This document shows positions 33,439-56,639 of a stretch of 64,000 nt of DNA, piece by piece. Made by a program: the position numbers and the translations under genes. The DNA lies in NCBI GenBank assembly GCA_035048485.1, contig CM068586.1, forward strand, positions 28,104,349 to 28,168,348, in the 5' to 3' direction. The notes under the pieces were generated by a model, which ran no database searches, was not told where the DNA came from, and worked only from the letters and a program-made list of their open reading frames with translations. The DNA is from Pteria penguin (taxonomy: Eukaryota; Mollusca; Bivalvia; Pterioida; Pteriidae). Position 1 is the stretch's first letter. Each line of letters starts with the position of its first letter.

Positions 33439-33587
33439 CAGGTGCTCGTTTTCATATAAACAACGGCTCTGCCCCTGTACATCCCTGTTCGTCTCCGTCT
33501 CGTACTATAAAATAAGTATAGTAATAGACGGAGACGTACAGGGATGTACAGGGGCGAAGCCGTTGTTTATATGAAAACGAGCACCTG
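33439..33587. repeat. Near-perfect 149-bp palindrome, 62-bp arms
   Basis: Arms 33439-33500 and 33526-33587 are complementary except for about three positions. Outer ends are caggtgctcg/cgagcacctg, and the spacer tactata..tatagta is itself partly palindromic. It sits about 250-400 bp upstream of the unknown gene's ATG. Probably a foldback or MITE-like element, possibly affecting that promoter. Confidence 0.93.
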
Positions 33588-33760
33588 TGGTCTGTTTGTC
33601 TGTCTGTTGTCAACTTTAATCTTTGCCATAACTTTTTGAACCGTGAGAGATAGAGCTTCATATTTGACATACATACACAACTAATGAAGCCAGCCCTTTC
33701 AAATGACACCAAGATCGTTGACCTTTTGACCTTGACCATGACTTTCATGCCAGAAATAGC
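33588..33760 (-). repeat. Inverted fragment of the GGTCA-rich repeat
   Basis: ctgtttgtctgtctgttgtc, then accttttgaccttgaccatg, is the reverse complement of the end of this family. Abuts the palindrome. Confidence 0.5.
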
Positions 33761-33835
33761 GTTTCACAAACACACAATGTTTTCTCTTTTCTTTTTCAAG
33801 AAAAACAGTTAACACTGCAATGAATTACAAACGAA

Positions 33836-33890
33836 GTCAATCTCCAAAGCAAAGTTGTCGGGAGTGCAAGGACAGTAACTCTGCTTTGGA
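33836..33890. repeat. Short inverted repeat
   Basis: aatctccaaagcaaagtt pairs with aactctgctttggagatt (one or two mismatches) across a spacer of about 20 bp; gcaaacgaagt-like flanks are repeated on both sides. Confidence 0.65.
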
Positions 33891-33899
33891 GATTGCAAA

Positions 33900-36090
33900 C
33901 GAAGTACATACATGTATGTCACTGACTTTATTTGAAATAAAAATATACTAGTAGTATGATTTACTTCCTCCCATTTACATGTATGTAAGACGAGTATATA
34001 ATAAAGTTTGACTAACGAAGTGGATTGTGAACATCAGAGCCAACAAAGATGAGTTACTGAACTATTCATGGGATATATTACTAGAACCAAGAAATTTAGA
34101 TATAATAATTAACATCCATGGAATTAAGGCCGACACCTTAGAAGCATTTCTTATTTAATGGTAAGATGATTAGAAAAACAAACTGAGAAGTCCAAATCTC
34201 TTGAATCCGAAGAGCATACAAATTTAATAAAATAAATAAGTAAATAAAATTTCAAACCAGAATGAAGAAAACATGATTTATTCAGTATTAGCAATCACAC
34301 AACAAATATGAAAGAAATCTGTCCTCATTAGGTGCACACTGGGTTATATTTGCAGTTGAATGTGCTGGACGATGAATTCAAATAATGGAAAAACTAAACG
34401 AACCATGTCATTTGACAGATTAAAAATCGAGATTTAATTATATTTTCATCCCAAATAAATTAAAATATTCTCGAAGTCGGCGTGACGTCACTAGCTGTCT
34501 CTATTGGTCTACGTAGAAACCCGAGGAGTCTGGCCATGACACTTGGGGTTTATCATTAGCGTAAATACAGAGACATATATACATATATCATATAATGTCT
34601 CTGCGTAAATACAACTCTAAGTTCTTCTGTATCAATTTTAAAGGGGTTTTCTTATAAAATACTATAGGAAATGTGTAAAACATGTTTTCAAAATTTACTT
34701 GTTTAAGCTATAAAATATTTCAATCATTCCTTTTTACCAAAATTCCTCCCGGAATATGCATTGCTCTATATGATAAAGTCCGATGCTTTACCCCAAATGT
34801 TCCGAATGCTCGTTCTCAAATACCCGGATGCCCGAATTCGAGGGGATTTTAAAAAGTGTATAGACTATCTTATGTATATTATGTAAATAACTTGTATTGT
34901 ATATTGCGTCACCATGCTTCGTTTACTTGGCAGCTTGCTTGGAGCTGTTGTTTTGCTGGCAGCTCCGCCCGGGGGGTGGGGGGGGGGGGGGGGTTAGCAA
35001 AATAATATTGCTCCATCGCTGAAATCGATTGCGAAAGCAGTGATCTTATGCTTGTCCCTTACGACACTATAGACGACAAAATAACAACAGATTGTACATG
35101 TATATTAACCCAAGTCCGCAGTAAAACTTTGTGAACTCGATCTGAACGATGAATGACCGGAGATACAACTGGTAAAACATAGTGTATCTCAGGACAGGCA
35201 CAAGTGCTAAGGAATATTAAAATACTCTTTCTGAAGTTTAACACGAAATGGAGAACATATTAGGTATTACATGTATTCCTTTGCTGATATTTGCAGTATA
35301 TCATCAGCAATCAGGCAAGGATATGTTAGATACTGCACAGGCAATTTAGTGGCTCTGGTAACTTGTATTGAAAATGCAGGAAGTATATGTAAATATTTCA
35401 TACGGCGTTTTCTATATTTCACCATTAATGTTAGGCTCTGTGTTACCACTTGAATAACTACCACATTCATCATTCGTTTACTTTATTGTAATATGAAAAT
35501 CCCGTCTTGCTATTGCTGATAGTTTATTCAATACATTGCTGTATGTCGGGTAGGGTGTCGCGTGGATGCCAGACTGGGTCTAAAACTCAACAATGTCATC
35601 TGAGCTAATATGCCATTCCACCACATGAATATTGTATCATGGATTTGCTTTCTGCCATTTCTCTATAGATATATGCATACTCTGACCATGTATTCCATTC
35701 CGAAGAAATTTTTAATATGTAATGTTAAGCAAACATATGCTTGTTTTAAAAACTTTTCAGTAGGATCTGAAGGAGAGAATTTAAAATTTTGTTTAGAAAA
35801 ATATAGAGAAACGATGAATGAATGTTTGTTAAAAATAGCAGCTAACCGTTAAGGTCGGTACAGAAAATAAGTAATGGTGTCGGATCACAACAAAATTACA
35901 TATAGTGTTCTTGGCCTCATATTATTTGACCACGAATTTTGTGTGATATTATGCTTTTTACAAAGTAAGAAGCTATTATGAAGATACATATGGTCAAAGA
36001 ATACTTTTACACTAAGTCTTGTGCAATGCTTCATATAAAATAAGTTATTTTGAAATGAAATAAAGAAAATTGACATATTTTACATTATAT
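33900..36090. other. Intergenic stretch, no gene supported
   Basis: AT-rich sequence with a G run (ggggggtggggg...) near 34971-34994. Open frames are at most 80 codons and resemble no family I know. Confidence 0.6.
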
Positions 36091-36091
36091 A

Positions 36092-36097
36092 TTTATT
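36092..36097 (-). promoter_or_regulatory. Candidate polyadenylation signal of the TSP1-vWA gene
   Basis: AATAAA on the minus strand (TTTATT on plus), about 26 nt beyond the stop at 36123. Confidence 0.55.
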
Positions 36098-36122
36098 ACG
36101 CTCATGGAGTACATCTGTGTGT

Positions 36123-46203
<10,081 letters not shown>

Positions 46204-46249
46204 TGTGGAGAAATGATCTAAAAAGGAAATAAATTCATAAATATTCACT

Positions 46250-46442
46250 GCTTATATCTATTCTTAAAACATAATACGTTCTTTAGCCATGCCAACTAAG
46301 TGGCAATTGTGATTGGAATAAACTGTCTTTAGTCGGTACACAAGTTAAGCTGCGATCGAAAATTGTTGTGATGTCTAATACGTTCTTATTCTTAATTGAC
46401 CGGAATACCAATAGCAAGAGCAACATTTACACACAGCTGAGC

Positions 46443-46475
<33 letters not shown>

Positions 46476-47680
46476 AGAATTACTTTAGAATTACTTGAGA
46501 TTGTACATAAGGAGTTTACATTATCCCAGTTTACTATCACATTACGCTTTTACTTTCTGTTCTTCGGCTTGATCTTTCTCACTTGAAAACTAAAGATATT
46601 GTATAAATATAATAAAATGAATATAGAATTTGCAAAAAACATGAATTAACATAACTCAAAATACCCATATAGCAATATTCATTTTAGAAATAACACAATG
46701 AAATGAACATAAATGCGATTTTCAAAATATTACTCTAAATTTGAAAATATCAGTTTCACTTTTTTACCAACAAAGAAAAGATATTCATATTCTACCTGAG
46801 ATCTGCTGTGAATAAAAAGTCCACTGCAGAGCTCTCTTTTTTCATTATATATTAGGTATTTTGTTGATTTAATAATGGATGAACGATCAAAAGACAGATC
46901 GATCTGAATTTTGTTTTTTTTTTATATATAGCTTGCAATAACATAACAAACTCAGTCATATGAAATGGATTGAATAATTATCCAGATGTATGTCCTTTGT
47001 TGATTTTAATTTTTAGTATGCTTGCATTGACACGAACTGAGGAGGACTGACCTAGCACAAAGTTCATGTAGATACAAAGAGCACGCGATCGAATCATAGG
47101 CCATTAGGTTTTCTGAAATCCTCTTAAGTTGATGACCCGTGAAAATACAAACGAAAAATTAATTCATCGTGGTCTTCCTAACATTAGTCATAAATATATA
47201 AAACCAATGAAGTTTACATCGGGTTTTTCTTTCAAGCAAAGTTTCAAAGTTCTAATAATTCCGATAAAAATTCCTTTGAGTTGTCAAAAGCCGAGACAAT
47301 AATCATTTCAGAGGATATTAAAACTAATATGTGTAAGCATATTTGTACTTCAGTTAAGCTTTGGCAATGTAAGTAAGTGTGCCAAACTATATTGTGTCAT
47401 TTCAAAAAGTATGACTTTGAATCTTTGCTTCTTGAAACGCATTAAGCTTTTACTTCATTAAATCTTTTCATAAACTAAAATGATTAAATCAGCGCTTTTA
47501 CTTTATCCATGTCTTCTTAAAAGTGTATATAAATCCTATGGGCCTATTTGTGTTGTTGATTTAAAGGAAGAAAGAAAAATCGTTGACTCAGTCTTATGGC
47601 ACCACGGAAGTATACAGTATTTAATGAAGCGTAACACATAAGGACATAAATTACACTTCTGATTAATCGGGCAACTTAGC
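46250..47680. other. Upstream flank of the TSP1-vWA gene, no gene supported
   Basis: AT-rich. A 5'UTR exon of the gene to the left may lie here (the acceptor near 46217 implies one), but I cannot place it. Confidence 0.5.
46443..46473 (+). repeat. Poly-A run
   Basis: About 30 consecutive As upstream of the TSP1-vWA gene. No element end is recognised beside it. Confidence 0.9.
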
Positions 47681-48170
47681 TCGCCTCTAGAGAAGCAGAG
47701 CACTTTTGACTTATGTTGGTGTCACTTCACATATTTTATATTAACAGTTTACTCCACAATGCTATTCGTATTTATATGTTTATAAACTCTCAACCTGAAT
47801 ATTTCTGTTGATCCTTGTGCTCTATATGGAGATTTGTTGATGTATTATTAAATGCCCGTTCTTTGACTGTATTGTTTTTGTGGTAAGTGGAAAGGTGCAC
47901 TCTTACACCGGGTAACCATCCAAACTGAATGACGATTTTCACTTTAATAGATTGTCTTAAGTGGGTATCGCAACGTTATAGCAATCGGATATGATTGTGA
48001 TGTCTTTTATGTGCTTATTCGTATTTGCTCTTTATAGGGTGACGACTTTTATAATACAGCTGAGTCAGATGACTTTTCTCTCACTTTCACACATCTCACA
48101 CGTCACTGGAAAAATTGTTTGTTGGTTGGAAGTCAGACCTCATTCTACAGGAAGAATCGGGAAGAAGGTG
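47680..48170 (+). mobile_element. Diverged RT-element 3'-tail copy
   Basis: ttagctcgcctctagagaag, gcagagcac, ctctcaacctgaatatttct, tggtaagtggaaaggtg and cttaagtgggtatcgcaacg run in the same order as in 1230-1520. Confidence 0.6.
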
Positions 48171-48199
48171 TTCGTGTTTTGACAACTACGCGAATATGG

Positions 48200-49220
48200 A
48201 GAATGGATTTCAGAAAAAGGGTGATTTGAAATTTGATAACATATTTTAATTAATGTCTAATGTTTCTTCGTAAACATGTTTATGCTTGCATAATTTGTAT
48301 ATTGATTTTGATTAGAAAGGGAGGAACAGAGAGAAAAAACATATCAATGGTTGTAATAATTGTTCTTCAGCAGATACATTTGTTTTGCGGATTCTTTTCA
48401 TGATATAAAGTTAACGAAGGATGAACCTTAAGATATATTCTTAAGATAACCGTTGTAGATATTTCAATGATCAGGGAACATGACCAGAAATATCAGTAAA
48501 ATCTGGAGTGAAGCTAATGCCTGTTATATGGATTAGTTTTATTTCTATTATCACTATATTGTCAACAAATTATGTTCGAATGATTTGCATTTTATGTACT
48601 TGAATTGTGACGCCAAAGCAACCCCACGCTATATTCATTTCAATGGTTTAATTGTCAAAAATGTATTTGTCTTTACATCTGTATAAAGTTATATATGGGA
48701 ATCATAACCACTTGATTTGGAATATTGTAATAAAGCGACGTTCTTTTCAGTGGTTAGATTGATTTTAAAGGAAGATAACTTTTTCAGGCCTCATCAATTT
48801 CATCGAATTTAGCATTTCATTTTAAGGTACAAGTAAATTCAATACCTGGTAAATCCGCCACCTGCTGATGTCGGCAACAGCAAATGACTTTAAGACCTTG
48901 TGATATACGTAGCTGTTTATTTATTTTGAATTTTGTTTCATTTCAAAGGAATTACTTTTGATTTTTCCTCTAAGCTTTCATTCAGCACAAGATAGGTACC
49001 CGCACATCTTACCGGATTTCTTGGAATTCTGTTGCATTTCACAGCAATTACGTTTGAATTTCCTCCAAGCTTTCACATTATAGATACGGATTTAAGACAA
49101 TAAATGTTGCTATCATAGAATATAACCAAATACAATCGTGTATACATCAGTGTAAATCCTTGTGCAGACATTATGTCAATGATTTAAGCAAGCAAACATT
49201 GTTTTAAATTCTTAATTATA
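48200..49220. other. Intergenic stretch, no gene or repeat recognised
   Basis: AT-rich. A near-duplicate pair of short blocks is visible (tttgaattttgtttcatttc near 48925 and ttggaattctgttgcatttc near 49020, both followed by ttac-t-tga-ttt-cctc-aagctttca). Nothing coding. Confidence 0.5.
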
Positions 49221-49224
49221 GCAG

Positions 49225-49720
49225 GTAGGGACGAATGTCCGAAGAGTTATTGTCATACTCGGGTGTCTTGGTTTTGTTGTCGTCTGTAGGCTAAAACTTT
49301 AACCTGTATCATAACTGTAGAACCATTAGAGATAGAGCTGTGATATTTAATATGTGTATTTCTTGTATGTCATGTGTATGACCTAATTTAAAAAAAAACT
49401 TTAACATTTATCATAAATAATGAACACTAAAGGAGAGAAAAGAGGGTTTAGATATTTCATGTGTGTATTCTTTGTGACAAGACATTTCATTGCGTATCAA
49501 TTGTTTACGATTTCACCTTGATCTTGAAGATTGACCTAAGTAGACAAAAACTTTAAACTGGATTGTAATTTTAGAACCATTAGAGACAGGGCTTTAATAT
49601 TTCACATGAGTATTCCTTTCATTGGGTAACAATTTTTTACCTTGTGACCTTGACGTTTGACCTAGTTACAAAAACTTTTGCTATTTACATTCTGTAGCAA
49701 CCGGCGAGCTCTGTTGTCTT
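49225..49720 (-). repeat. GGTCA-rich dispersed tandem repeat, minus orientation
   Basis: gggacgaatgtccgaagagt, an agaaccattagagatagagc block, and tttgtgacaagacatttcat are reverse complements of the family ends at 23705 and 27450. Confidence 0.75.
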
Positions 49721-49729
49721 CAACCAACT

Positions 49730-51370
49730 CTTGATAATTGTCTGATCTGCAGTAAAGGTTTTACTGAGACTGTAGATTGAATTTTTGATGAAAAATATCA
49801 TGTATTCTCGCTGATGATTCACCACCATTCGTTTTCTGATGAAAGTGTGTTGCTGTGTTCTCGAGGGAAAACTGACGCTCGTCTACTTACCACATTGTTA
49901 CAGTGTATGATTTTCGGGTATATAAACTTTGCTGCGGGAATTCTATTGAATTGTAGAAAGGATGTACGGAATACATCTTTACATGTGCAAATCAATTCAT
50001 ATTTATGCATCTTAATTAGAAAACGTGCCGAATTACAAACTATTAGTAGCGACTCTCTTTGAAGCAACGTTTTATTTAAAGGGGATATATTGTACTGCTC
50101 TGTACAAGTGAAGTCAGTTAGCTAAATGGAATTCAGTATATCTTCAATTGACACAACAGGATAACAAACCATTAGTCTTGAACCATTTTAATCTTCTCAT
50201 CAAAACTCATCAAAAAGATTACATCAGTTATGATAAAGAGCAAACCATTTGATCCAAAAATATAACTTCGACAAGAGAGGTCGGTGAAACAAAAAAATTA
50301 AGGACTGTAGAGAGGCTGGTGAAACAAGGTGAAACAAGTTCATATAATAGATATTGAACTGTAATTCTTACAATACCAAACTTTCCCAATTGGAAGTTAT
50401 TGATGTAACATGTACCGAAACTCCATTTTATTTATTTATTCATATACATTTTTGATTTTTGTTAGTTGGTGTTTTGTTTGTTAGTTTTTCCTTTCATTGT
50501 TTTTGTCTTTTGTCATATAAACATGTCCAGCAAGGAGTAAAATTTATTTCATAATGATTTCATTCATCTGTGAATCAGAGTTATGCCGCTTGATCTGTGA
50601 TAGGACATTCGTCCACAGGATTTGAACTGTTCAATGGAAATACATGAATTTAATGGTTTTGTGGCGGGGAATGGGTCCGTTATTCTAGTTCGCTCTGCAT
50701 TTTGCAACTTTAAAGATACAGTTCGTGCTGTCTCATTTATTATATTAAAGAATAAAAATTTTGTAATTATGCATGATCAAGTAATATTCCCAATCACTGT
50801 ACAACAACTGACGTGGTACATACGTTACTATGTTGTCTTTTATGAAGTGTTCTGTTTCTGTTTCATCTTCCTCCTTGTATTTGGATGTTCATATAATAAT
50901 TTTCTAAAATATGAATGTGAAGTTGATATTCACGTAAATAGATAATTTCATAGCCTTACACTTTAACAGTACAATGCATGATCAAAATGACAGGGAAAAT
51001 ATATATAGGCAATATGTACTTTTTATCTACTCATTTTAAATCCAAAAGAAGTACAAACCAAATGGAGTATCTTAGTAGTCAAGAATCAAATGAATGTGAT
51101 AAGAATTAGGCTGTGTGATGCAGTACGTGCCACAATTTGGATAAATTCGAGACATTCGAGGGAACACTTCCAAAAATAAGTAACTGAGTAAACATAAATA
51201 TACAGAAATTTAACTATTAAAATAATATTTCTTCAGTAAATGTCCTATTATCTAAATGAAATCGAGATTTGTTTGGCTTTTTTTTAATTTTTTTTGGTTT
51301 TGTTTTGTTTTGTTTTTTGTTTGTTTGTTTTGTTTATCTTCATTTCAGACATTCAAATGAATGCGCATGT
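49730..51370. other. Intergenic stretch, no gene supported
   Basis: Open frames at 49814-50062 and 50622-50945 have no recognisable domain and no splice context. GTTTT-rich low complexity is present near 51270-51335. Confidence 0.5.
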
Positions 51371-51374
51371 CAGT

Positions 51375-51870
51375 TTAGTAGGTAAATAATATACAAATTG
51401 GTAATAACAGATAAAACATTGGCAAGTTAACAATATACAAGTTGCTAATAACAGATATAACATTGGCAGGCAAAAAATATACAAGGTTGTAATAAGAGAT
51501 ATATTGATTGATTGATTGAATATTGTTTTACGTCACTCCACGATTATTTCACGTAACGGTATCTGCCTAATGCATTGCATAGAAACTGGACTTTTGCAAC
51601 AGACCCATCCAAGGCAGTGAAGGATATTTTACATGCCACGCCAACCGTGACACGGGACCTCTTTTTTTTACTTTACTGTCTCAACCGAAAGACAGAACAC
51701 CGGTGCGCCCAGGGCAAGAGTCGAACCCGGGACCTCCAGTCACGAGACGAGCACCTTATCCACTAGGCCACACCATCGTAATAACAGATATAATATTGGC
51801 AGGTAAACAATATACAAGTTAGTAATAACAGATATAATATTGGCAGGTAAACAATATACAAGTTAGTAAT
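51375..51870 (+). repeat. Minisatellite (~45 bp units) split by a SINE
   Basis: Units of (t)agtaataacagatataac, attggcaggtaaacaat and atacaagt occur on both sides of the SINE at 51505-51777: about three before and three after. Confidence 0.85.
51505..51777 (-). mobile_element. tRNA-derived SINE (family A), minus orientation
   Basis: Reversed tail gattgattgattgaatatt, then ttacgtcactccacgatta, and the reversed head cgggacctccag...tccactaggccacacc. Flanking gtaata(a)gagatat and gtaataacagatat are the minisatellite unit and serve as an apparent target-site duplication. Confidence 0.88.
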
Positions 51871-51899
51871 AACAGATATATCTTTGGGATAATATGTGC

Positions 51900-54200
51900 A
51901 TGTGAATGCCTGCATATGATATTAGATAAAATTTTATACATTTATGGAAGGATACAGTAATTTATTAATTAGAACATTTTTTAAAAGAATCATGTCTTAT
52001 GGTCTGTCATTAAAGAGATGACAATTTCTAAAGTAAATGTATATGGAAGTAGTTTTAAATCACACAGTTATATATGGTTATACGTCTTCTATATTTGATT
52101 GTTACAATTAAAGTGTATGTCCTCATAATGTCCACAATGTATATATAAGACAATGAACATTTAAGAAAAGAAACCTAATGCATCTGAGCAGCTACTAATG
52201 AGGGATTAACGGTATACGCATCCGCTTCGAATTTTATGTAATGTTTATGAAATGGATGACATTGGATTTTAGGCATGGCATAAATAGATTAGATTTACAA
52301 CAACGAACTTTCCAAGGAATTAAGATGGTATATATTTGTATAATAGGATTCATAGGTACGTTTGCACATCAACGCTATACAATATAAAATACCTTACACT
52401 GTATTTAAGTCTCAGATGCGCATATCGAAAAAAACAAAAATAAAAACAAACTCATATTTGACATTGAGGTAGCTCTAGTCGTGTAAAAGAGTAAGAATCT
52501 GGTCGAGGGGAAAATAACTCATACATTTTCTACCTTTAAAACTTGTATATGAACATGATAATTAGTGTTCAACTACATACTAAATTTGAAATATTCAAAT
52601 ATTGTATTATAATTAATTTAATTAAGCAGCTTAGTCGGTAGCAGGTTTGTCTCAGATTCGATCCTCTTTAAAGATTTACTGATTATCTGTCGTGATCTTT
52701 AGACGAGGTCATTTCATATGCAATGATTTCCGTGTATTGTCAGATCGTTCAAAATGTATGTTGATCTGGTAATTATCCATTTTCAAATCTCACACTGATT
52801 CAGTATAAAAATAGGTTTTCATTAAAAGCTAAAAAAAAAAAAAAAATGGAAATACAAATAGCAAACAGTACAGTATTTATGAATATATGTATGGTTATAA
52901 ATATTTCATGGACAATTTTGTAACAGAATATTTATGCGCATACGGAATACATATGCATGCTGGATGAGTTATTCATAGATATTATTTACGTCATGGCTGA
53001 ATCCAAGTCTCTCGCATCGACTTATTAAACTGGTTTTTTAGGAGCCTTTCAGTTCTTGATAAAAGAGTTGGTACAGCAAGATGTATGTTTAAGTTTAAGT
53101 GTTCTTTATGATAATATTCCTTAAATTTAGTGTCAACTTTATTTTATCTTGTATTATTTTTTGTACTCTGTTTTTGATTCATTGTCTCAAAACACCTACC
53201 TAATTGTGATTCAAAAGTGAAGTGTTTTTTTAATTGTAGATTAAACCTGACTGTAAGGTCGAGATATCTTATGCTATGGCATCAAACATTAATGTCTTAC
53301 CACAAAAAAGACACGTGATATATGAAAATCCTTGTTTTCATAGTTAAAGCATTACGACCAATGATAATTTTTACAATCCAGCTTAAATGTGAATATAAAT
53401 GTCACAAGGTCATAGATTATGGTAACAATAGAAAATCATAGTTATAAGAATAGAATATGAAAGCACTAACTGGCATGGTAGGAAAGTAATACCCATCGAT
53501 AAAGCTGTTAATAGACAAAGAGATAGACAGGACAAACAATAAGCCCCGATCTATCGATCCAGGGGCATGAAACGTGCATTCTTAGATACGAAATCACAAT
53601 ATTGGCTTCTCTGCAACCAAAGGCTTATTGCGATATTCGGGTTTCAGAAGTATCTAGAACGATTGTAACCGTGAGCTAGTTTTGACTTTTTGTTGACAAT
53701 TCTTTCGATTTTAAATCAATTTTGCATTAAAACCGCAGCTAAATATCGCTTTTAGTATATTTCGTTTATATATTCTGAGATGTTTGTGCCTCAAATTATA
53801 TTGTATACGGCTTAGCGGCACCAATGCGTGAATGTGTTTACTTCACTTTTGTGAAGTTTGTTACGAGCTCGAGGGCACCATAAGTCTAGTTTTCAGTTCT
53901 TTTGTATTGACATGAGACATATGCTTAGAATTTTCAGTAATTAAATTTTGTAAATCATTCTAAAACTGAGGAGTATCACCCTCATGCGTAGCTCTTTCCT
54001 TAGACTAATAATTTGGTCCACATTTTCGGTCACTTTGGTTTTAACTCTGCTCTTCAAATACTTATATATTATCAGAATTCCAATTATTAGACCATGAGTA
54101 TCACTGAAGAGACATACATGTAAGTTGTCGAAATGCGCATCTCGTGCACCAAATTATGAAGTATATACAAACGTATGTTCTAATATTTATTACTTCAATT
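51900..54200. other. Intergenic stretch, no gene supported
   Basis: AT-rich sequence without long open frames. A small inverted motif, gccccgatctatcgatccagg plus ggc, is present near 53543. I recognise nothing else. Confidence 0.5.
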
Positions 54201-54486
54201 GACCGGTCAAATTCGGTAATGCAATTCAAATATTTTTGTGAAGCCCATGTTTCTATAGAATGTCCTCTACAATATGATGACACCACCTGTTCTTTTGTTT
54301 ACACTATTATCACAATATACATATGTTAATATTTACTAAAGCAGATCTTTTTCTTTCAGCAAATGTCGAGAAATACAGATAATACTTTTTTTTATCTAAA
54401 TCAATATTTTTGAATGCAAAACGATACACTTTACCCTTTATTGGAAATAAACCAGAGGCATTTTGAATTTCCATACCATTAATAAA

Positions 54487-54700
54487 ACGGTGTGACTCAG
54501 TGCATGAGGTGTTAAGCCGTTGGCCGAAAGGTCCCGGATTCGTAAAAGCCGAGACCTCGTATCACGGTAGGCGTGGCACGACAGAGATCTCTCACTGCTT
54601 GTAAAGGTATAAACTACTGTGCAATGCATCGGGTAGATGTCGTATCTATATGTTGAAATAATTGTGGAGTTACGTAAAACAATTATCAATCAATCAGTTA
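54487..54700 (+). mobile_element. Degraded SINE (family A), duplication copy 1
   Basis: cggtgtgactcagtgcatga, then gagacctcgtatcacggtag and ttgtggagttacgtaaaaca. The box-B region is shortened relative to the intact SINEs. The paralogue is at 57625-57850. Confidence 0.75.
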
Positions 54701-54784
54701 TCCCATAGGTCAAGTTGGTTCCAGCATAGGACTAATAAACCTTTTTCCCTCATTCTCGTAAGTCAATAGAGACTTATTGAATTA

Positions 54785-55210
54785 ATGTTCTATTATAATC
54801 TTAATAACTATTTTCGAAATGTAGATTTCCCTGAATGGATAATCGACGTCTTTATTGTTATCATTTCTCTTCAGAAGATATTTCTTTTGACTTCGTGTTC
54901 TTGTCTCCTTCATGTGTTCATGCGTGTATATTTATGTATTTACCTCCTCGGCTTGAAAAGTTGTTGCAGGACTTTTGTGACGGGTGTTGCATGCAACCAG
55001 GGGACGTTTACTTCTCCCGGGCACTTGGTCTCACCTCAGTTTTATTACGGTTCGCATTTGTCTGAATATGACACTATACACGATACTGTCCTTTTATTCC
55101 ACGGACTATGAGATATGGTTTAAACTTTCGGTACTTCGTCGTTTTTTTCTTCGAAGCAAAGTCCATCGCCATTTAAGTAATATATTCGTGGAGCAAGTGG
55201 CGTGAACACA
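54785..55210 (+). mobile_element. RT-element 3'-tail block, duplication copy 1
   Basis: ttgttgcaggacttttgtga, then gttgcatgcaaccagggga, then tgtctgaatatgacactata. The longest frame here (108 codons) is a reading of this repeat, also seen at 39184 and 58152. Confidence 0.7.
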
Positions 55211-55930
55211 TAATTAATCAACAAGATCAAAAAATAAAGGAAAAGGAAAACTTCTTACAGGTGACAATATAGTATGTGGATTCCACAGAACAAAAATTGT
55301 ATAAAATTGATTGCTATTTCGTTACATCTTTGAAAGTCCTTATGCCAATCTGCAAATGAAGACATATTTTTTAAATTTTATTAAACCATGGATCTCAAGA
55401 TAGCTAATGATACATGTATAGTACTTATGGCCTTTTGGTTTTTCTTCTTATTCCCTTTTGGTTGTCGCAACAGATTTTTCTTTCCATTTATATATAATAT
55501 AAATATAGTGCTTTTTGGGTGTTACGTTCGCGTTTACATACTCATTATCCTATTGCATAACTGCATATATTTGTTAATTATGTATTGATTTTTCGATATC
55601 TTGAACGAAAAGTCAAGAACAGTTATAAGGTATGGTATGTTTACTAATGTAAAACAACAGAAAAAAAGGTCTCACACAGCTGTGTAACAAAATTTCCACG
55701 GAAATGTTAATGTAAAGGTTAATCATTTGATATGTAACTTGTAGGGAGCATTGGCACGATATCTGAGGTACGCCCCTTGACGTCATACATCAAAACACAT
55801 TATCATGTAAGCAGGTATACCAACCGTATTTTCACTGGTTCAATAAGTCTATATGCATTTCATTATATTTAGGTAGATAGCTAATGTTGTTGTCACCTTT
55901 TTGTTCTTGTTTACATATTAAATCTTTGTT

Positions 55931-56000
55931 GGGCTGGTTCATAGGACGAGGTGTATACTTCAATACTGAGAAGTTTCGGGTTCGACTCCCTTGATGGGCA
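55931..56000 (+). repeat. tRNA-like repeat, duplication copy 1
   Basis: ctggttcataggacgaggtg (box A-like) and cgggttcgactccc (box B). Arms pair poorly. Duplicated at 59581-59650. Confidence 0.5.
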
Positions 56001-56639
56001 CATGGGTATCAATAATATACAAGGCTAAAACTGTCCAAAATATATTTATCCATCATTTTTACATTTATGAAAAAGGAAAATTTTATTAAGGAAAGAGTAT
56101 GCACCATCAAGTCAAGTAGTAAATTTAGGAATTTGTATGAATAAAAGAACTAAGCACGATGAACACATTTCTTATTTTCTAATAATTTACACAATTTCCG
56201 TAAACTGAGAAATTTATTTCTGCAACCCAGCAGGAATCTTCTTTCACGACCTTGGTAACTTGATGTCCACCCTGGTACCTATTTGTCCACCTTGGTACCT
56301 TGTTGTAACTGTAACAGCGACACATTGGATCAATTTCGTATTTAAGAAAGTCGACTGAACCGATAAAGTATTTTGACTAGTATACTTGATTTTTCCATCA
56401 ATGGTGATTTAGTTCCCTCAATAAGTACTTGTAGTAGATTGATGACATTCCTGATATTATAAGTCTTGTATTGACAAAGTTACAGAAGCTCGCTTTAGTT
56501 TGTTGCTTGCAAAGCTAAATGGATATATATATAAAGAAACATTTTATGTAAAATGTTCATATCTCCATTAAGAGGAAACAAACAAAGAGAAATATTCCTT
56601 ATAAGAACAAAAGGTGTCAGAAGAAAACAGAGGTCGTCC

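Noticed and set aside
33261..33482. 73-codon minus-strand frame upstream of the unknown gene
   Set aside because: Starts within the palindrome and has no clear splice link to the ATG exon. Possibly 5'UTR, but not supported as coding.
46204..46248. Upstream extension of the TSP1-vWA reading frame (MNIYEFISFLDHF)
   Set aside because: It precedes a good signal peptide and is split by an acceptor-like ttccttttta-g, so it is probably intron and 5'UTR.
50622..50945. 107-codon plus-strand frame
   Set aside because: Low-complexity hydrophobic end, no known domain, no flanking splice sites that extend it.
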